Source of the DNA: Nostoc indistinguendum CM1-VF10
Lineage (GTDB): Bacteria; Cyanobacteriota; Cyanobacteriia; Cyanobacteriales; Nostocaceae
NCBI GenBank assembly: GCA_019359215.1
Contig: JAHHHS010000009.1
Coordinates: 80,206 to 144,205 of the forward strand
Length of the DNA stretch: 64,000 nt
Direction of reading: 5' to 3'
The notes beneath the pieces were generated by a model, which did not search any database, had not been told where the DNA came from, and worked only from the letters and a program-made list of their open reading frames with translations. Positions within the stretch are counted from its first letter, which is position 1; every line of letters begins with the position of its first letter. This document shows, in pieces, positions 51,764 through 62,500 of this stretch. Position numbers and translations under genes: made by a program.

Positions 51764-52207
51764 ATGCATTTACTTGATACAAATCATTGTAGTGCCATTA
51801 TTTTAGGTGAGCCAAATGTTATCCGTCGCGTGAATGAAGTTGGAGAAAATAACATTGCCACTTGCGTAATTGTCCAGGGTGAACTGACATTCATGATGGA
51901 AAAATCCCAACGCAAGGAAAATAATCTGGCTCGCTTGACAGAATTTTTAGAAGATATTCGTATCTACCATATAACAGAAGAAACAGCAACAATTTACGGT
52001 CAAATTAAGGCAGCTTTATGCAATCAGTTTGCACCCAAAGATAAAAACAAGCGGCGAAAAACTAAAATTGTTAATTTGGGTTTTGATGAAAGTGACATTT
52101 GGATAGCTGCTATTGCACTACAAAATAATTTAACTATCGTTTCCAGTGATAGTGACTTTTTGCGAATTCAACAGGTGAGAAGCTTTTCGCTGTCATCTTG
52201 GGTTTGA
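51764..52207 (+). CDS. PIN-domain toxin (VapC-like)
   Basis: MHLLDTNHCSAIILGEPNV...GFDESDIWIAAIALQNNLTIVSSDSDFLRI. Confidence 0.88.
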   Translation: MHLLDTNHCSAIILGEPNVIRRVNEVGENNIATCVIVQGELTFMMEKSQRKENNLARLTEFLEDIRIYHITEETATIYGQIKAALCNQFAPKDKNKRRKTKIVNLGFDESDIWIAAIALQNNLTIVSSDSDFLRIQQVRSFSLSSWV

Positions 52208-52353
52208 TTTGCAGCATAGAGCTATAGCAGCATAATTAACTTTACAATACCCATCGTTCAGCTGTAGTTAAAATACAGCTATCTCCAATTAAAATATATG
52301 GTGCAAAGGCTGTGTTCTCATTCCAGTCATTAACAAGAGAATAAAAAGTAATT

Positions 52354-52845
52354 TCATAACTTGGATTTGGGGAACAATCTTTGTATGATTGTCTCAAAGA
52401 AAATTTTAAAATCAGGCTCATTCCTAAACCTAGAATTTATGAACTTCTCAAAGCTATCTTGACTAAAATATTCTGCTCGACGATAAATATCTAATTCACT
52501 CCAATAATGTGTATCCAGTATATTTCCTACCTCTGGATATAAATATTTGCCAAAGTCACACAAATTGACAACATCACGAGTGCGAATGTAGCCTTTATCA
52601 AAACTGCGATCTCCGCTAGGTTTTGCAAATACAAATAAATCCCCTATTGAACTGTCCCAAGATTTATATTGCTTATTAAAGCTATCTACAAATTTGCAAA
52701 CAACTTCGTATGTACTTGGTTCATAACAGAAATTTGGGAACAAGCACATTTCTCCTAGAAAGACGGCTTCATTAAAATATGCTTCACCTGTTTTCCCAAA
52801 TTGCCGAATACAATGCCAAAGTTTATCCATAAACAAAAAAATCAC
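52354..52845 (-). CDS. Hypothetical protein
   Basis: 163 aa ORF without recognised domain. Confidence 0.55.
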   Translation of the reverse strand: MIFLFMDKLWHCIRQFGKTGEAYFNEAVFLGEMCLFPNFCYEPSTYEVVCKFVDSFNKQYKSWDSSIGDLFVFAKPSGDRSFDKGYIRTRDVVNLCDFGKYLYPEVGNILDTHYWSELDIYRRAEYFSQDSFEKFINSRFRNEPDFKIFFETIIQRLFPKSKL

Positions 52846-52923
52846 TTTTTTTTAAGCTAATGAAATAGTACGTTTTGACACCGCAACAAGGAAGATTAGC
52901 AATGCCCCATGCCCTTTTTTTGG

Positions 52924-53463
52924 TCAATCTTCATCATCAAAATTGTTTTCCCAGCTAGCAGCGTCGTTGTAACCGTCATTAGTGCGGTACACTTCTGCTT
53001 TGCTCCGGCGATTTTCTTGCTTGAGTACTTCTCGTTCTCGCAACGTTAGTGGTGGTTTTTCATTGCTTGGCAACCGATCGCCTGTTCGCCTCGTGGGTTT
53101 TTGGCGTGTGAAGTTTCTCCAAGCAGCTTTCGCGCCAACAAAGATGCTGCGTGTACCTACTTGCAGATTTTGAGCCTGTTTTCTTGCACTATCAAGGCTT
53201 TGATCGACTTGTTTCACGACTTGATTAGCACTTTTTACACCTTCACTGACATCATCAGTTAAGTCAGTGAGTTCCAAACCAGTCACACGGATAGCTTCTA
53301 GAGTGGGCGGTAACTCCCGCGAGAGTGTATCAAATAGCTTCTCTGCACTACGAGCAGCGCGTGCTAACTCCTGCAAAGTCGGTATTGCCGCCACTAAAAC
53401 CGCAGTCAAACTTGTGGCGACTAAGAGTAAAGAAAGTCCCAACCAAAACAGGGGGTCAATCAC
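52924..53463 (-). CDS. DUF948-like membrane protein
   Basis: N-terminal TM, amphipathic LTDLTDDVSEGVKSANQVVKQVDQSLDSARKQAQ. Confidence 0.75.
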   Translation of the reverse strand: MIDPLFWLGLSLLLVATSLTAVLVAAIPTLQELARAARSAEKLFDTLSRELPPTLEAIRVTGLELTDLTDDVSEGVKSANQVVKQVDQSLDSARKQAQNLQVGTRSIFVGAKAAWRNFTRQKPTRRTGDRLPSNEKPPLTLREREVLKQENRRSKAEVYRTNDGYNDAASWENNFDDED

Positions 53464-53474
53464 GGTTATGTCAT

Positions 53475-53825
53475 TTATGAGCGTTCTAATTGCTGGGGAA
53501 GAGAATCTGAGTCTTCAACAGATGGTTGCCGCTTCAAGACTTGGCTTTCTTGTTGGCTGGCATCTACACCTGCTGCGATCGCTTCCCGTAACCTATCTAA
53601 AGTCTCATCCCAATTTCGTAATGCGCTAGCAGATAAACGATCTGCCTGGATTTGCACACTCGTTGATAAATCTTCTGCCAATTCTGGGATAGCACTGGCA
53701 GATTTTTTCAAAATTTTACGCGTTTCGCGCCCTGTGCGAGGAGCCGCAAGCAATCCGGTTAAAGCACCGATGGTAGCTCCCAGCATCAAACCGCCAAAAA
53801 ATACTCCAGAACGGTTATTAGACAT
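53475..53825 (-). CDS. YtxH domain-containing protein
   Basis: FFGGLMLGATIGALTGLLAAPRTGRETRKILKKSA. Confidence 0.88.
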   Translation of the reverse strand: MSNNRSGVFFGGLMLGATIGALTGLLAAPRTGRETRKILKKSASAIPELAEDLSTSVQIQADRLSASALRNWDETLDRLREAIAAGVDASQQESQVLKRQPSVEDSDSLPQQLERS

Positions 53826-54060
53826 CTTGTTGTTTCTCTCCTTACACCCATTTTAAGTGGGTTTTCTCTCCTTGTAAGACTCCACCGATTTTATTCAGTT
53901 AATCTATCGTGACAAAATTTAAGCCAAAAATGTTGCTTTTATTCATTAATTAAAACCATTAATTACTTATAATTCAAAACTCACAGCGTCTCGTCCGCCC
54001 CGTGTCACCGCGTCTCTATGTCAGCCCTAATTATAAATGTTCATGTGAACTTGACATAAC

Positions 54061-54396
54061 TCATTTTGCAACAGTTTTTTTCCCGGATGTTAAATCTAGC
54101 CTACGAAAATAACGCTGCCAGATTTGCTGTCCTAGCAAAAGTAGACTGATAATTTGCCGCACTTGTTGGATTTGCATTTGTAGTACTTGATTTTTTTGCC
54201 GTAATTTATAAATATTATCGTGGCTGATATAAATATTTTCAGGCGCTTTATTCAGTGCTACATGGGTACAATTTTCATAGGCGGTTAACCGATCTGCTAT
54301 GTATGCTAGCTGCTGCTTGATCTGCCACATCCGCCAAGCCAGATAGATTAGTATCAGCGAAATGAGGGTGTTAACGAGGATAACTAAAATTACCAT
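54061..54396 (-). CDS. Hypothetical membrane protein
   Basis: 111 aa with N-terminal TM. Confidence 0.6.
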   Translation of the reverse strand: MVILVILVNTLISLILIYLAWRMWQIKQQLAYIADRLTAYENCTHVALNKAPENIYISHDNIYKLRQKNQVLQMQIQQVRQIISLLLLGQQIWQRYFRRLDLTSGKKTVAK

Positions 54397-55245
54397 TGTT
54401 TATCTTCACAATATCAGCTTTGAGAAATTGTTCTATATACTTGACTTGGCTCTTAATTTAATGATCAAGAACTAAAGGATAAAAAGTATGGTATGAAGTA
54501 CAGCCAAGATTATGGCAACAAAGAACAGTTAGATAATGCTCTAAGCATTATTTAAAGCCTTTACTCGGTGAAAATTAGTTTAACAAAGGCTGATGGCTAA
54601 AAAATCGCCAATTCGCCAATTCTGTAACAACGATATGCCCACACCTCGTAAAACCACAGCTACAATTGCCTTATGATTCACGACTCGGTTTGCGAAATCA
54701 ACCCGTATGCTCAATAAGCCCCAGCATTACTATGTTCCGCTCCTTCTCCTGATAATCCTAGACAATTTGCGACCTTTGTGGAATGTAAGCGCAATGGTGT
54801 AGCCCCTTCAATAGACGGTGAGAGAACTACACTACACTCCTTACCGCAGGCTCGCCAGTATCACCTTTATTATTGTGCTTTTACCTCTACCAGTTTTCCA
54901 CTCTATCGCGTGAAGTTAACTAAAATTTTGCCTGTAAAAACCTCATTAGTAGTCTATAAAGGCAACAATGCTTGGTTTATGGTAAGAAAATCAAGTTCTT
55001 TTTTTCCCTCTGCTTTCCCTGCTTGTCTCCACACGTCAGTTTTGGATTGCTAGTACTAGTGGTTTACCGAGCAAAAATTGCTGTATGTGCTGTGGGTATA
55101 AAGGAAAAGTGGGAAAGGAAAGAGTTCATTAATTCCTCTTCCTTTAACTTTTATAATTTTCTCAGCCGCGGTTTACCCATCTTCCCTTAACCTTTAACCT
55201 CTTTTTTGTTGAAGGCTTCCCCCTGGTATTTTACTAATCTGTTAC

Positions 55246-55260
55246 TGATAATGATTATTT
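55246..55260. promoter_or_regulatory. Putative Zur box TGATAATGATTATTT upstream of znuA
   Basis: Match to TGATAATNATTATCA 30-40 bp before znuA start. Confidence 0.65.
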
Positions 55261-55287
55261 TTTCTATACATCCAGTAGGAGGTGAGG

Positions 55288-56280
55288 ATGTCAAAAAAGT
55301 TACCATCAGCTAATTGCTTACGAACCATTTTTGTTGCTTTGACAATTGGATTTGTTGGGTGTGGAAATCAAGCTGCAAGAACTACATTCACTCAAACTTC
55401 CGCACAGATAAACGAGAATCTTCCTCAAGTAGTAGCAACGACAAGTGTATTATGTGACTTAACCAAACAAATTGCTGGGAATACAATTAACCTCAACTGC
55501 TTAATTGATCCTAGTGCCAATCCTCAATCTTATAAACCAAAACCGGAAGATCGTAAAGCCATTGAGCAAGCTAATCTTATTCTCTATAGTGGCTATAATT
55601 TAGAACCAAATCTGATCAAATTAATTAAAGCGGCTAAAAATACTGCACCTAAAATAGCTGTTGGGCAACTTGCAGTGCCTAAGCCACAACAATTTCAGAA
55701 AGGTGGCAAGAAGGTAACTAATCCTCATCTTTGGCACAATACCAAGAATGTTATCAGGATGGTGGAGGTAATTAATAGTAACCTGAGAAAATTAGAATCT
55801 AGCGATGCAGAAGCTTATACTAACAATACCAAAATAATCACAAATGAGCTCACTCAACTAGATAGCTGGATTAAGTCAAGAATTATCAGTATTCCTGCTA
55901 AAGAACGCAAGTTAGTTACAACCTCTGACGCACTGAGTTATTACGCTAAAGCATATGGTATTCCATTAGCAGGGGGATTGCAAAGTATTAGTACTAACAA
56001 GAACTTGACACCTACAAGAGTGAAAAATTTGGTTACAAATATTAAACGAGCTAAAGTATCAACAATTTTTTCTGAAGCGGCAATTAACCCTAATTTGCTT
56101 GAATCTGTAGCCAGAGAAGCTGAAGTTAACATTTCTGATAGAAAGTTGTATACTGAGGGACTTGGTGAAATAGGAAGCGAGGCGGACACTTATCAGAAAA
56201 TGATGATTACCAATACACGCACAATTGTAGAAGGTTTAGGAGGAACGTATTTAATGTTTAAAATTAAATCTCCTAAGTAA
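55288..56280 (+). CDS. znuA: Zinc/manganese ABC transporter substrate-binding protein
   Basis: VVATTSVLCDLTKQIAGNTINLNCLIDPSANPQSYKPKPEDRKAIEQANLILYSGYNLEP...NPHLWHNTKNVIRMVEVI. Confidence 0.9.
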   Translation: MSKKLPSANCLRTIFVALTIGFVGCGNQAARTTFTQTSAQINENLPQVVATTSVLCDLTKQIAGNTINLNCLIDPSANPQSYKPKPEDRKAIEQANLILYSGYNLEPNLIKLIKAAKNTAPKIAVGQLAVPKPQQFQKGGKKVTNPHLWHNTKNVIRMVEVINSNLRKLESSDAEAYTNNTKIITNELTQLDSWIKSRIISIPAKERKLVTTSDALSYYAKAYGIPLAGGLQSISTNKNLTPTRVKNLVTNIKRAKVSTIFSEAAINPNLLESVAREAEVNISDRKLYTEGLGEIGSEADTYQKMMITNTRTIVEGLGGTYLMFKIKSPK

Positions 56281-56297
56281 TTATAGCTTTAATTAAT

Positions 56298-56342
56298 CTG
56301 ATAAACCGAGTTTTTTAAATTACATAAAATTCGGTTTATCAG
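56298..56342. terminator. Bidirectional hairpin between convergent genes
   Basis: CTGATAAACCGA...TCGGTTTATCAG perfect 12-bp arms. Confidence 0.75.
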
Positions 56343-56371
56343 TCTAATTTTTGAAGGCTGATATGAGAGCG

Positions 56372-56905
56372 CTACTTGTCTTTTAATCTGATATCAATAA
56401 CAGTTGCATTGAAGTTGTAGTTAAAGCCTTCCAACTCAAATGGCATTCCAATTTTAACTTTACTGCTACCTAACACTAGTCCGCTTTCTGTGCTTTTGGC
56501 TTTACCTTCTAAGGTCAAAAGCATATCTGTACTAAAATTGCTGGTCTTTGGATCTGGCAATTCTTTAACAGTACCATCAGGTTGGAAAACATTGACTGTT
56601 CTAGGTAGCTGTTGAACGGATTTAATCTCAATCTGTCCGTAGGGTTGATTGCGGATAATTACATTAGTTTTTCCGCCTTTTTTTAAACCGTTGTTGAATA
56701 ATTGCTCAGGATCACGGACATTCAAACCACGAACTACTAAGTCTACTTCTATAGGTACTGTTTTTGAACCGATTTGGGCAACAGAACCAGAAGTGCCAGG
56801 AAAGACAAAGATGCCAAATATAACTAGCAGAATTACTAGGGCAGCACCTAAATCTAAGAGGTTGATTTTGCCGAACAAGCGACCTTTTGAATCTAAAATA
56901 GCCAT
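56372..56905 (-). CDS. DUF4330 domain-containing protein
   Basis: MAILDSKGRLFGKINLLDLGAALVILLVIFGIFVFPG. Confidence 0.85.
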   Translation of the reverse strand: MAILDSKGRLFGKINLLDLGAALVILLVIFGIFVFPGTSGSVAQIGSKTVPIEVDLVVRGLNVRDPEQLFNNGLKKGGKTNVIIRNQPYGQIEIKSVQQLPRTVNVFQPDGTVKELPDPKTSNFSTDMLLTLEGKAKSTESGLVLGSSKVKIGMPFELEGFNYNFNATVIDIRLKDK

Positions 56906-57283
56906 AAAAACTTTTCCGAGGTAATAGCGAAGTAATTGATTGTAGCAAGAAGGTTTTCGATAGGAACGGCAATTTTACCTATTTGGTAATAACTTAAAGC
57001 GGCTTGGTGTTGCGGTTATGCGACAGTTCACGAGTTAGTGCGGTAGCTAACCCTCAAATTTTTGTCCGTTAAGACTGAGGCACCCAGAATGTAATATCTA
57101 GTGTTTCAGCCTATCTGTAGAGGGAATCTCCTAATCCTTGAAATACGGTAGATTTGCGTAAATATTATCTGTATTACAACTCCTCTGGTCTTGAGTTAAG
57201 AATGCAACTTAGAATACTCTAAATCCGTCTCATAATTTGTCCCATAATTTTATGTTCTCCCGAAATAATCTTTAGAGCGTATT

Positions 57284-58147
57284 ATGTTCAATTCGAAAGG
57301 TTTTGTTGCGAATTACCGTGCGTGGCGGCGTCGCTGGTTTTATCCCCTAATTTCGGTGGTAGTCGCCCTGAGTCTGTGCCTGAGTACACCCATGCCTGGA
57401 AGAACTTTAGACTTCTTGCCTCTTATATTGCAAGGAGTCCAGGTACTTCAGCTTTCTAATATATCCGATCGCCAGGAAACTGATATTGGTAAGCAGATTA
57501 ATCAGCAAATAGTGAGGGGTCAAGTCAAACTTTACCGGAATTCTGAAGTTAATCGCTATGTAGAACAAATTGGTCGGCGTTTAGTAGCTAATAGCGATCG
57601 CCCCAACCTTCCCTTTACCTTCCAAGTAGTTGATGATGATGCTATTAATGCCTTTGCGACTTTAGGAGGTTATGTATATGTCCACACAGGTTTGCTGAAA
57701 GCCGCAGATAATGAAGCAGAACTCGCAAGTGTAATTGCCCATGAAATTGGTCACATTGGTGGGAAACACCTGGTTAAACAGATGCGGCAAAGAGCGATCG
57801 CTAGTGGTTTAGCAACAGCAACCGGTTTAGATCGTAATATAGCCGTGGGCATTGGTGTAGACCTTGCCTTGAATCGTCCCCGCAGCCGTCAAGATGAATT
57901 TGATGCCGATCAAAGAGGATTACGAACTTTGACACGCGCTGGTTATGCCCAGTCTGGGATGGTTTCTTTTATGCAAAAGCTACTGAAAAAGGGTGGTTCT
58001 ACTCCGACATTTTTGAGTACGCACCCCGGAACTAGCGATCGCATTGATAACCTCAGACGTGCAATTAAATCGCAACCTAGCAAGGGAAATTATGGGTTGG
58101 ATAATGCTAGTTATAAAGCTAATATTCGACCATTAGTAAGGTCTTGA
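57284..58147 (+). CDS. M48 family metalloprotease
   Basis: ASVIAHEIGHIGGKHLVKQM...EFDADQRGLRTL...STHPGTSDRIDNLRRAI. Confidence 0.94.
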   Translation: MFNSKGFVANYRAWRRRWFYPLISVVVALSLCLSTPMPGRTLDFLPLILQGVQVLQLSNISDRQETDIGKQINQQIVRGQVKLYRNSEVNRYVEQIGRRLVANSDRPNLPFTFQVVDDDAINAFATLGGYVYVHTGLLKAADNEAELASVIAHEIGHIGGKHLVKQMRQRAIASGLATATGLDRNIAVGIGVDLALNRPRSRQDEFDADQRGLRTLTRAGYAQSGMVSFMQKLLKKGGSTPTFLSTHPGTSDRIDNLRRAIKSQPSKGNYGLDNASYKANIRPLVRS

Positions 58148-58231
58148 GGTATTAGGCATCGGGCATTGGGCATTGGTTATTCCCTTTGTCTCCCTCATCC
58201 CCCTCATCTCCCCATCCATCTCGAATATTGC

Positions 58232-58987
58232 TTAATTCTTATTGCGGCGATCGACTTTGATTTTGGCTGGATCAACTCTGATCACCCCATCTTCTAAGGG
58301 CATAGTACGGAGATAGTTTTTAAAGATGTTAACTTGATAAACCAAATTATTCGTGACATCCAGTCCAGTCAACCAGCCACTCCGGGGATGATAAGCGCCA
58401 GTATCTATATCTAGCCATCCCTGCCCTTGTGCTAGTTTGCCAGGAGAAACACCCGGCAGAGTAAAGGTAATGGTGTGACCGATAATAATAAGCTTATCTG
58501 GAAAGTATGGTTTTTCAATGCTATGAAATTCCTCTCGTATCCAGCAAAGTTGATCGGCAGTTTGCTCTGTCACCAACTTGGAAGGGTCAACACCAGCATG
58601 AGTTAACCAAATATCCCCCAAGTCGAGATATGTAGGCAAACTCTTAAACCAATCCAGATGGTCATCAGGAATTGATGCCTCGTGGTAACTGGCTACGGTA
58701 GCTTGCCCTCCACTGTACAGCCATGCTTGCATCGTCGGAGAGGAAGTTCTGTCATTGGTCAGAATGTTTAATAACATCTGCTCATGATTTCCCAACAAAC
58801 ATGAGTAGTTATGTCGCTTGACAAAATTAACTACTTGTGAACTATGAGGCCCGCGATCAATTAAGTCTCCCAGAAAATAGATTTGATCGTCTGACGTGGG
58901 GGCGATCGCCTCCAGCAATGTCATCAAACCTTCATAGTGTCCATGCACATCCCCAATTACAATTCGTCTGGGGCTAATTTCGCTCAT
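58232..58987 (-). CDS. Serine/threonine-type metallophosphoesterase
   Basis: RIVIGDVHGHYEGLMTLLEAI...YFLGDLIDRGPHSSQVV...LLGNHEQML. Confidence 0.94.
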   Translation of the reverse strand: MSEISPRRIVIGDVHGHYEGLMTLLEAIAPTSDDQIYFLGDLIDRGPHSSQVVNFVKRHNYSCLLGNHEQMLLNILTNDRTSSPTMQAWLYSGGQATVASYHEASIPDDHLDWFKSLPTYLDLGDIWLTHAGVDPSKLVTEQTADQLCWIREEFHSIEKPYFPDKLIIIGHTITFTLPGVSPGKLAQGQGWLDIDTGAYHPRSGWLTGLDVTNNLVYQVNIFKNYLRTMPLEDGVIRVDPAKIKVDRRNKN

Positions 58988-59240
58988 TGTCTCTTAGCTT
59001 CAATAGTTTGGCTAATACTTCTGCTACAGTTTAAGCTGTCTGCTTTCCGTAATGGAAGGTAAAAATACTGAATAAGTTTTATTTTAATTTAATTATTACC
59101 TCATAAATAAAATTAATTTGTGACAGCAATCAGGTAAAGTGCAGGATCTTGAGTGCTAAGAAAGAAAATCAGCAAATTTCATTCGCGTAGTTAGCTTAAA
59201 ATTTAAGCTGTTGCTGTATCGTTCATTTTCTATCTCAATA

Positions 59241-59525
59241 ATGTCTAAAGCTTTTTCTGCTGATATTAGTTCGCGCATCTGTAAGCACATGAATGATGAT
59301 CATGCTGATGCCATAGTTCTTTATGCTAAGGCTTTTGGTGGTGTAACAGATGCGAGGGCAGCACAAATGCTGTCAATTGATTCACAGGGTATGGATTTAA
59401 CAGCGCAAGTGAATGGGGAAGCTATACCAGTTCGCATTCAGTTTGATCATCTTTTAGCAGATGCGGAAGATGCCCATCAAACTTTAATTGCAATGGTGAA
59501 GCAGGCGCGGGTGAAGGCAAATTAG
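59241..59525 (+). CDS. DUF2470 domain-containing protein
   Basis: ICKHMNDDHADAIVLYAKAFGGV...AQMLSIDSQGMDL; ATG 59241. Confidence 0.88.
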   Translation: MSKAFSADISSRICKHMNDDHADAIVLYAKAFGGVTDARAAQMLSIDSQGMDLTAQVNGEAIPVRIQFDHLLADAEDAHQTLIAMVKQARVKAN

Positions 59526-59573
59526 AAATTGGGCTAATTGATATAACTAATGCTTGGCTGTCTTTAGACACAC

Positions 59574-62500
59574 TTAGCTGTCAAGGATATTAGCTGCTGC
59601 GGCATAAGCCTTTGGCTGGATAATTTCAAGCTTCCAGTCTGAAGAATAATCAGGCAATTCATAGCCAACACTCTTAACATGAGCCAACATTAACTCATCC
59701 CGTTGATGCCAAACTGCAAATATTCTTTCTCTGCCATCATAAAGTGTTTCTAGGTCGATTTGATAAACCTCATTTACCCGCTTTAGTTTCAAGCCTAACA
59801 AATTTAACAGTCGGCTGAGTATTTTGATTGCTGAAACCTGCTCTTTCTCCCCAACTAAGTTAATCCCAAGCGCTCTTTTAATATGCTTACTGTGCTGAAA
59901 AACAATATTTTTCAGCAATATTAAATCTGGATTACTCTCAGTAAACTCTCTTTCTGATTCGAGAAACTGAAGCATTCCCAAGGCTCTCATCGCCTCAACT
60001 TTGAGCGTGTAAGTTTTTAAATCTGGCAGAAAAACTTTCCCTTCACCCCAAGACAATTGCTGATGCCATTCTTGCTGATCTCTGACGTGAAAATACTCGC
60101 TTTCATGAGTTAGATAATAATGAATTAACAATTGACGATAATATCCTTGGTCATCCTGCAATTTCAGCCAAGGAGTAACTTCTACACCATACCTTTGCCT
60201 GAGAACATATTTATTAATTTGGTTGCGTTCTGCATCACTCAGGCAATGTTTCACTAATAGCTGCTCATATTCTACATAATCAATATCTTTAGCATTAGCT
60301 ACAGCAGTTGCTACTGAGAGTTGATTTTGCTGCTTAATCTCTTTAATTTTGCGTTTAATATCTTTAGCTTTTTGACGGCTTTGCGCCCAATCTTTTTGAA
60401 CTTTGACAATTTCTAAAATTAATCTTCTGCGGGTAGCTAAATCATCAGCATCAGTTGCCAAAAACGCAAGGCGTAAATCTCGAATAATATTATTGTGAAC
60501 AGCGTTACTCCGCATCTGAATTTGATGTCCATCAGCAATCAAACCATCTTGCATCGATTGACGGTAGAGGCGGATAGAGGCATTTACCCGTGCAGATAAC
60601 TTAGCCCAAGTTCGTAAATGAATCGGGTCATGAACTAAAGGTAAATCCACATCTATTTTATGTAGTGGACTAAGCAAAGCTAAGTTTTCTTTTTGATTTT
60701 CTTGATACCAATCAGATAGCAAGCGATAATTTGTACTACCACTACCAATTAAGCCAATACCTCGTTTCGCGCACCAGACAACACGCGGCACATCATCCCG
60801 CACTCTTGCTAATGCTTGTCTTGCTTCTGAGTCAGGAATTACCCCTTGAAAAATGCCATAAACTCGGTCGAAATGTTGGACATCAATACTAATTCCCGTA
60901 CCAAGGCTAGGGGTAACAAAAACGCCGTCATATTCAGAGATTTTTTGATTGATAGCTGCGATAAAATCAACCGCTTCGTGTCCAGGTGTGTTTGTAGTGT
61001 GGCTACTAACTACCAAAGTTTTAGGAAATTGCCTTCGTAATTTTTGTAACCGCTCTTTCAGATAACGTTCAATTGTTTCGCAACTGTAACGCCCAGCGCG
61101 ACTATCGGTAGTAACATAACATTTACGTCCAGCAAGTAAATCCAATTCCAGTTGGTGAATTAGCGGTGTTGGGTTCGGCGAATCATAAAAAGTTATGTCC
61201 CAACCATGCTGAGGTTTCCACTGGTTTAGAACTACCCAAGGTGTTAATTTAATTCCTGCTAATCCCTGTAAATATTCAAGTGATACATCTGATAAATCAG
61301 CATCTTGGGCTATTACTAACCCTCCAGTTGTTAAAACTGTGGAAATTAATTGCTGGAATAATTTTAATATTTTTACACGTTTATGTTTACAAGTATTACT
61401 ATTTAATAGATGCCACAAAGACTGCTCTACTTCATCCAGAATTACTATTGCTCCCCGCCAATTTTCCGGGTTAAGTTTCCAAATAGAATCAACGCATAAT
61501 CCAAGAGATTGCTGAGGTAACAGTGAGCGGAGAATGGGAGGAGCGGGGGTAAGTGTTTTATCAATCCTTTTATTTGTATCTTCTTTATGTGTTCCCCATT
61601 GAATACCAATTTTTTCACACAAAAATCTTCCTAGTAGGATTCTGTGAGTAATTAACAAAACAGGTTGATTTCTAATTTTTGCTTGCTGAACAACGGCTTG
61701 CAGTGCTGTAGTTTTGCCTGTTCCTTTTGCTGATTTGACTCCTACTAATCCAGAAGTTGGGAAAGGTATTTCACTTATATAAGGCCGATTCAATGTGAGA
61801 GCCGCAGGAATAGTTAACTCAGTGTGGGGTTTGGTTTGAGCAAGATAAATTTCTAAATCAACACTTTGGCGATAAACTTTATCAAAACTAGTTGCACCTT
61901 TCGCAACGATAAACTCATCAACTCCTTTTTCGATTCCTGGAAGTTCGATGACTTTAACAGTGCAATTTTTTTGCTGGAATAAGCAACCAAGTTGAGAAAT
62001 CGCATTATTTACAGCAGCAATTGTTTTAAGTTGAGTTTCAAAATCAAAGCAAATATAAAAACTACGTTTTGTAATTGCAAACGCTGCTAAGTCAGGAATT
62101 AGCTGACGACGGGTAATTTTGCCAAATTCATCTTTAACAACCCGATAACCACTAGTAATTCCAGGAATAGCAATAGCTACATATCCTTGTGTTAACAGTG
62201 TGGCTGCTTTTTTCACACCCTCGCAGAGAATGAGGGGAATATTCTGCTGCATCACCCATTGCCAAAAGCCTCTAGCTTCACCATCGGCAGTAATGGTGAT
62301 ATTGTCAGGCATGACGAGATTGTAACGTCCAGCGACTTGCTGCCACACTTGCAGCGTTACTCGCAAACAAAACACCCGCGTTGGCGTGCTGGGGGGATGC
62401 TCGTATTTGATAGACTTACCATTGTGATTCTGTCGGGGTTGGTTTGGCTTAAAGCATCCCCATTCCATCATTTGCCAATTATTCAAAGGGTCTAGCCCCG

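Noticed and set aside
54778-55190. 91-aa and 72-aa plus-strand ORFs upstream of znuA
   Set aside because: Overlapping, low-complexity, no recognisable domain; treated as non-coding or remnant
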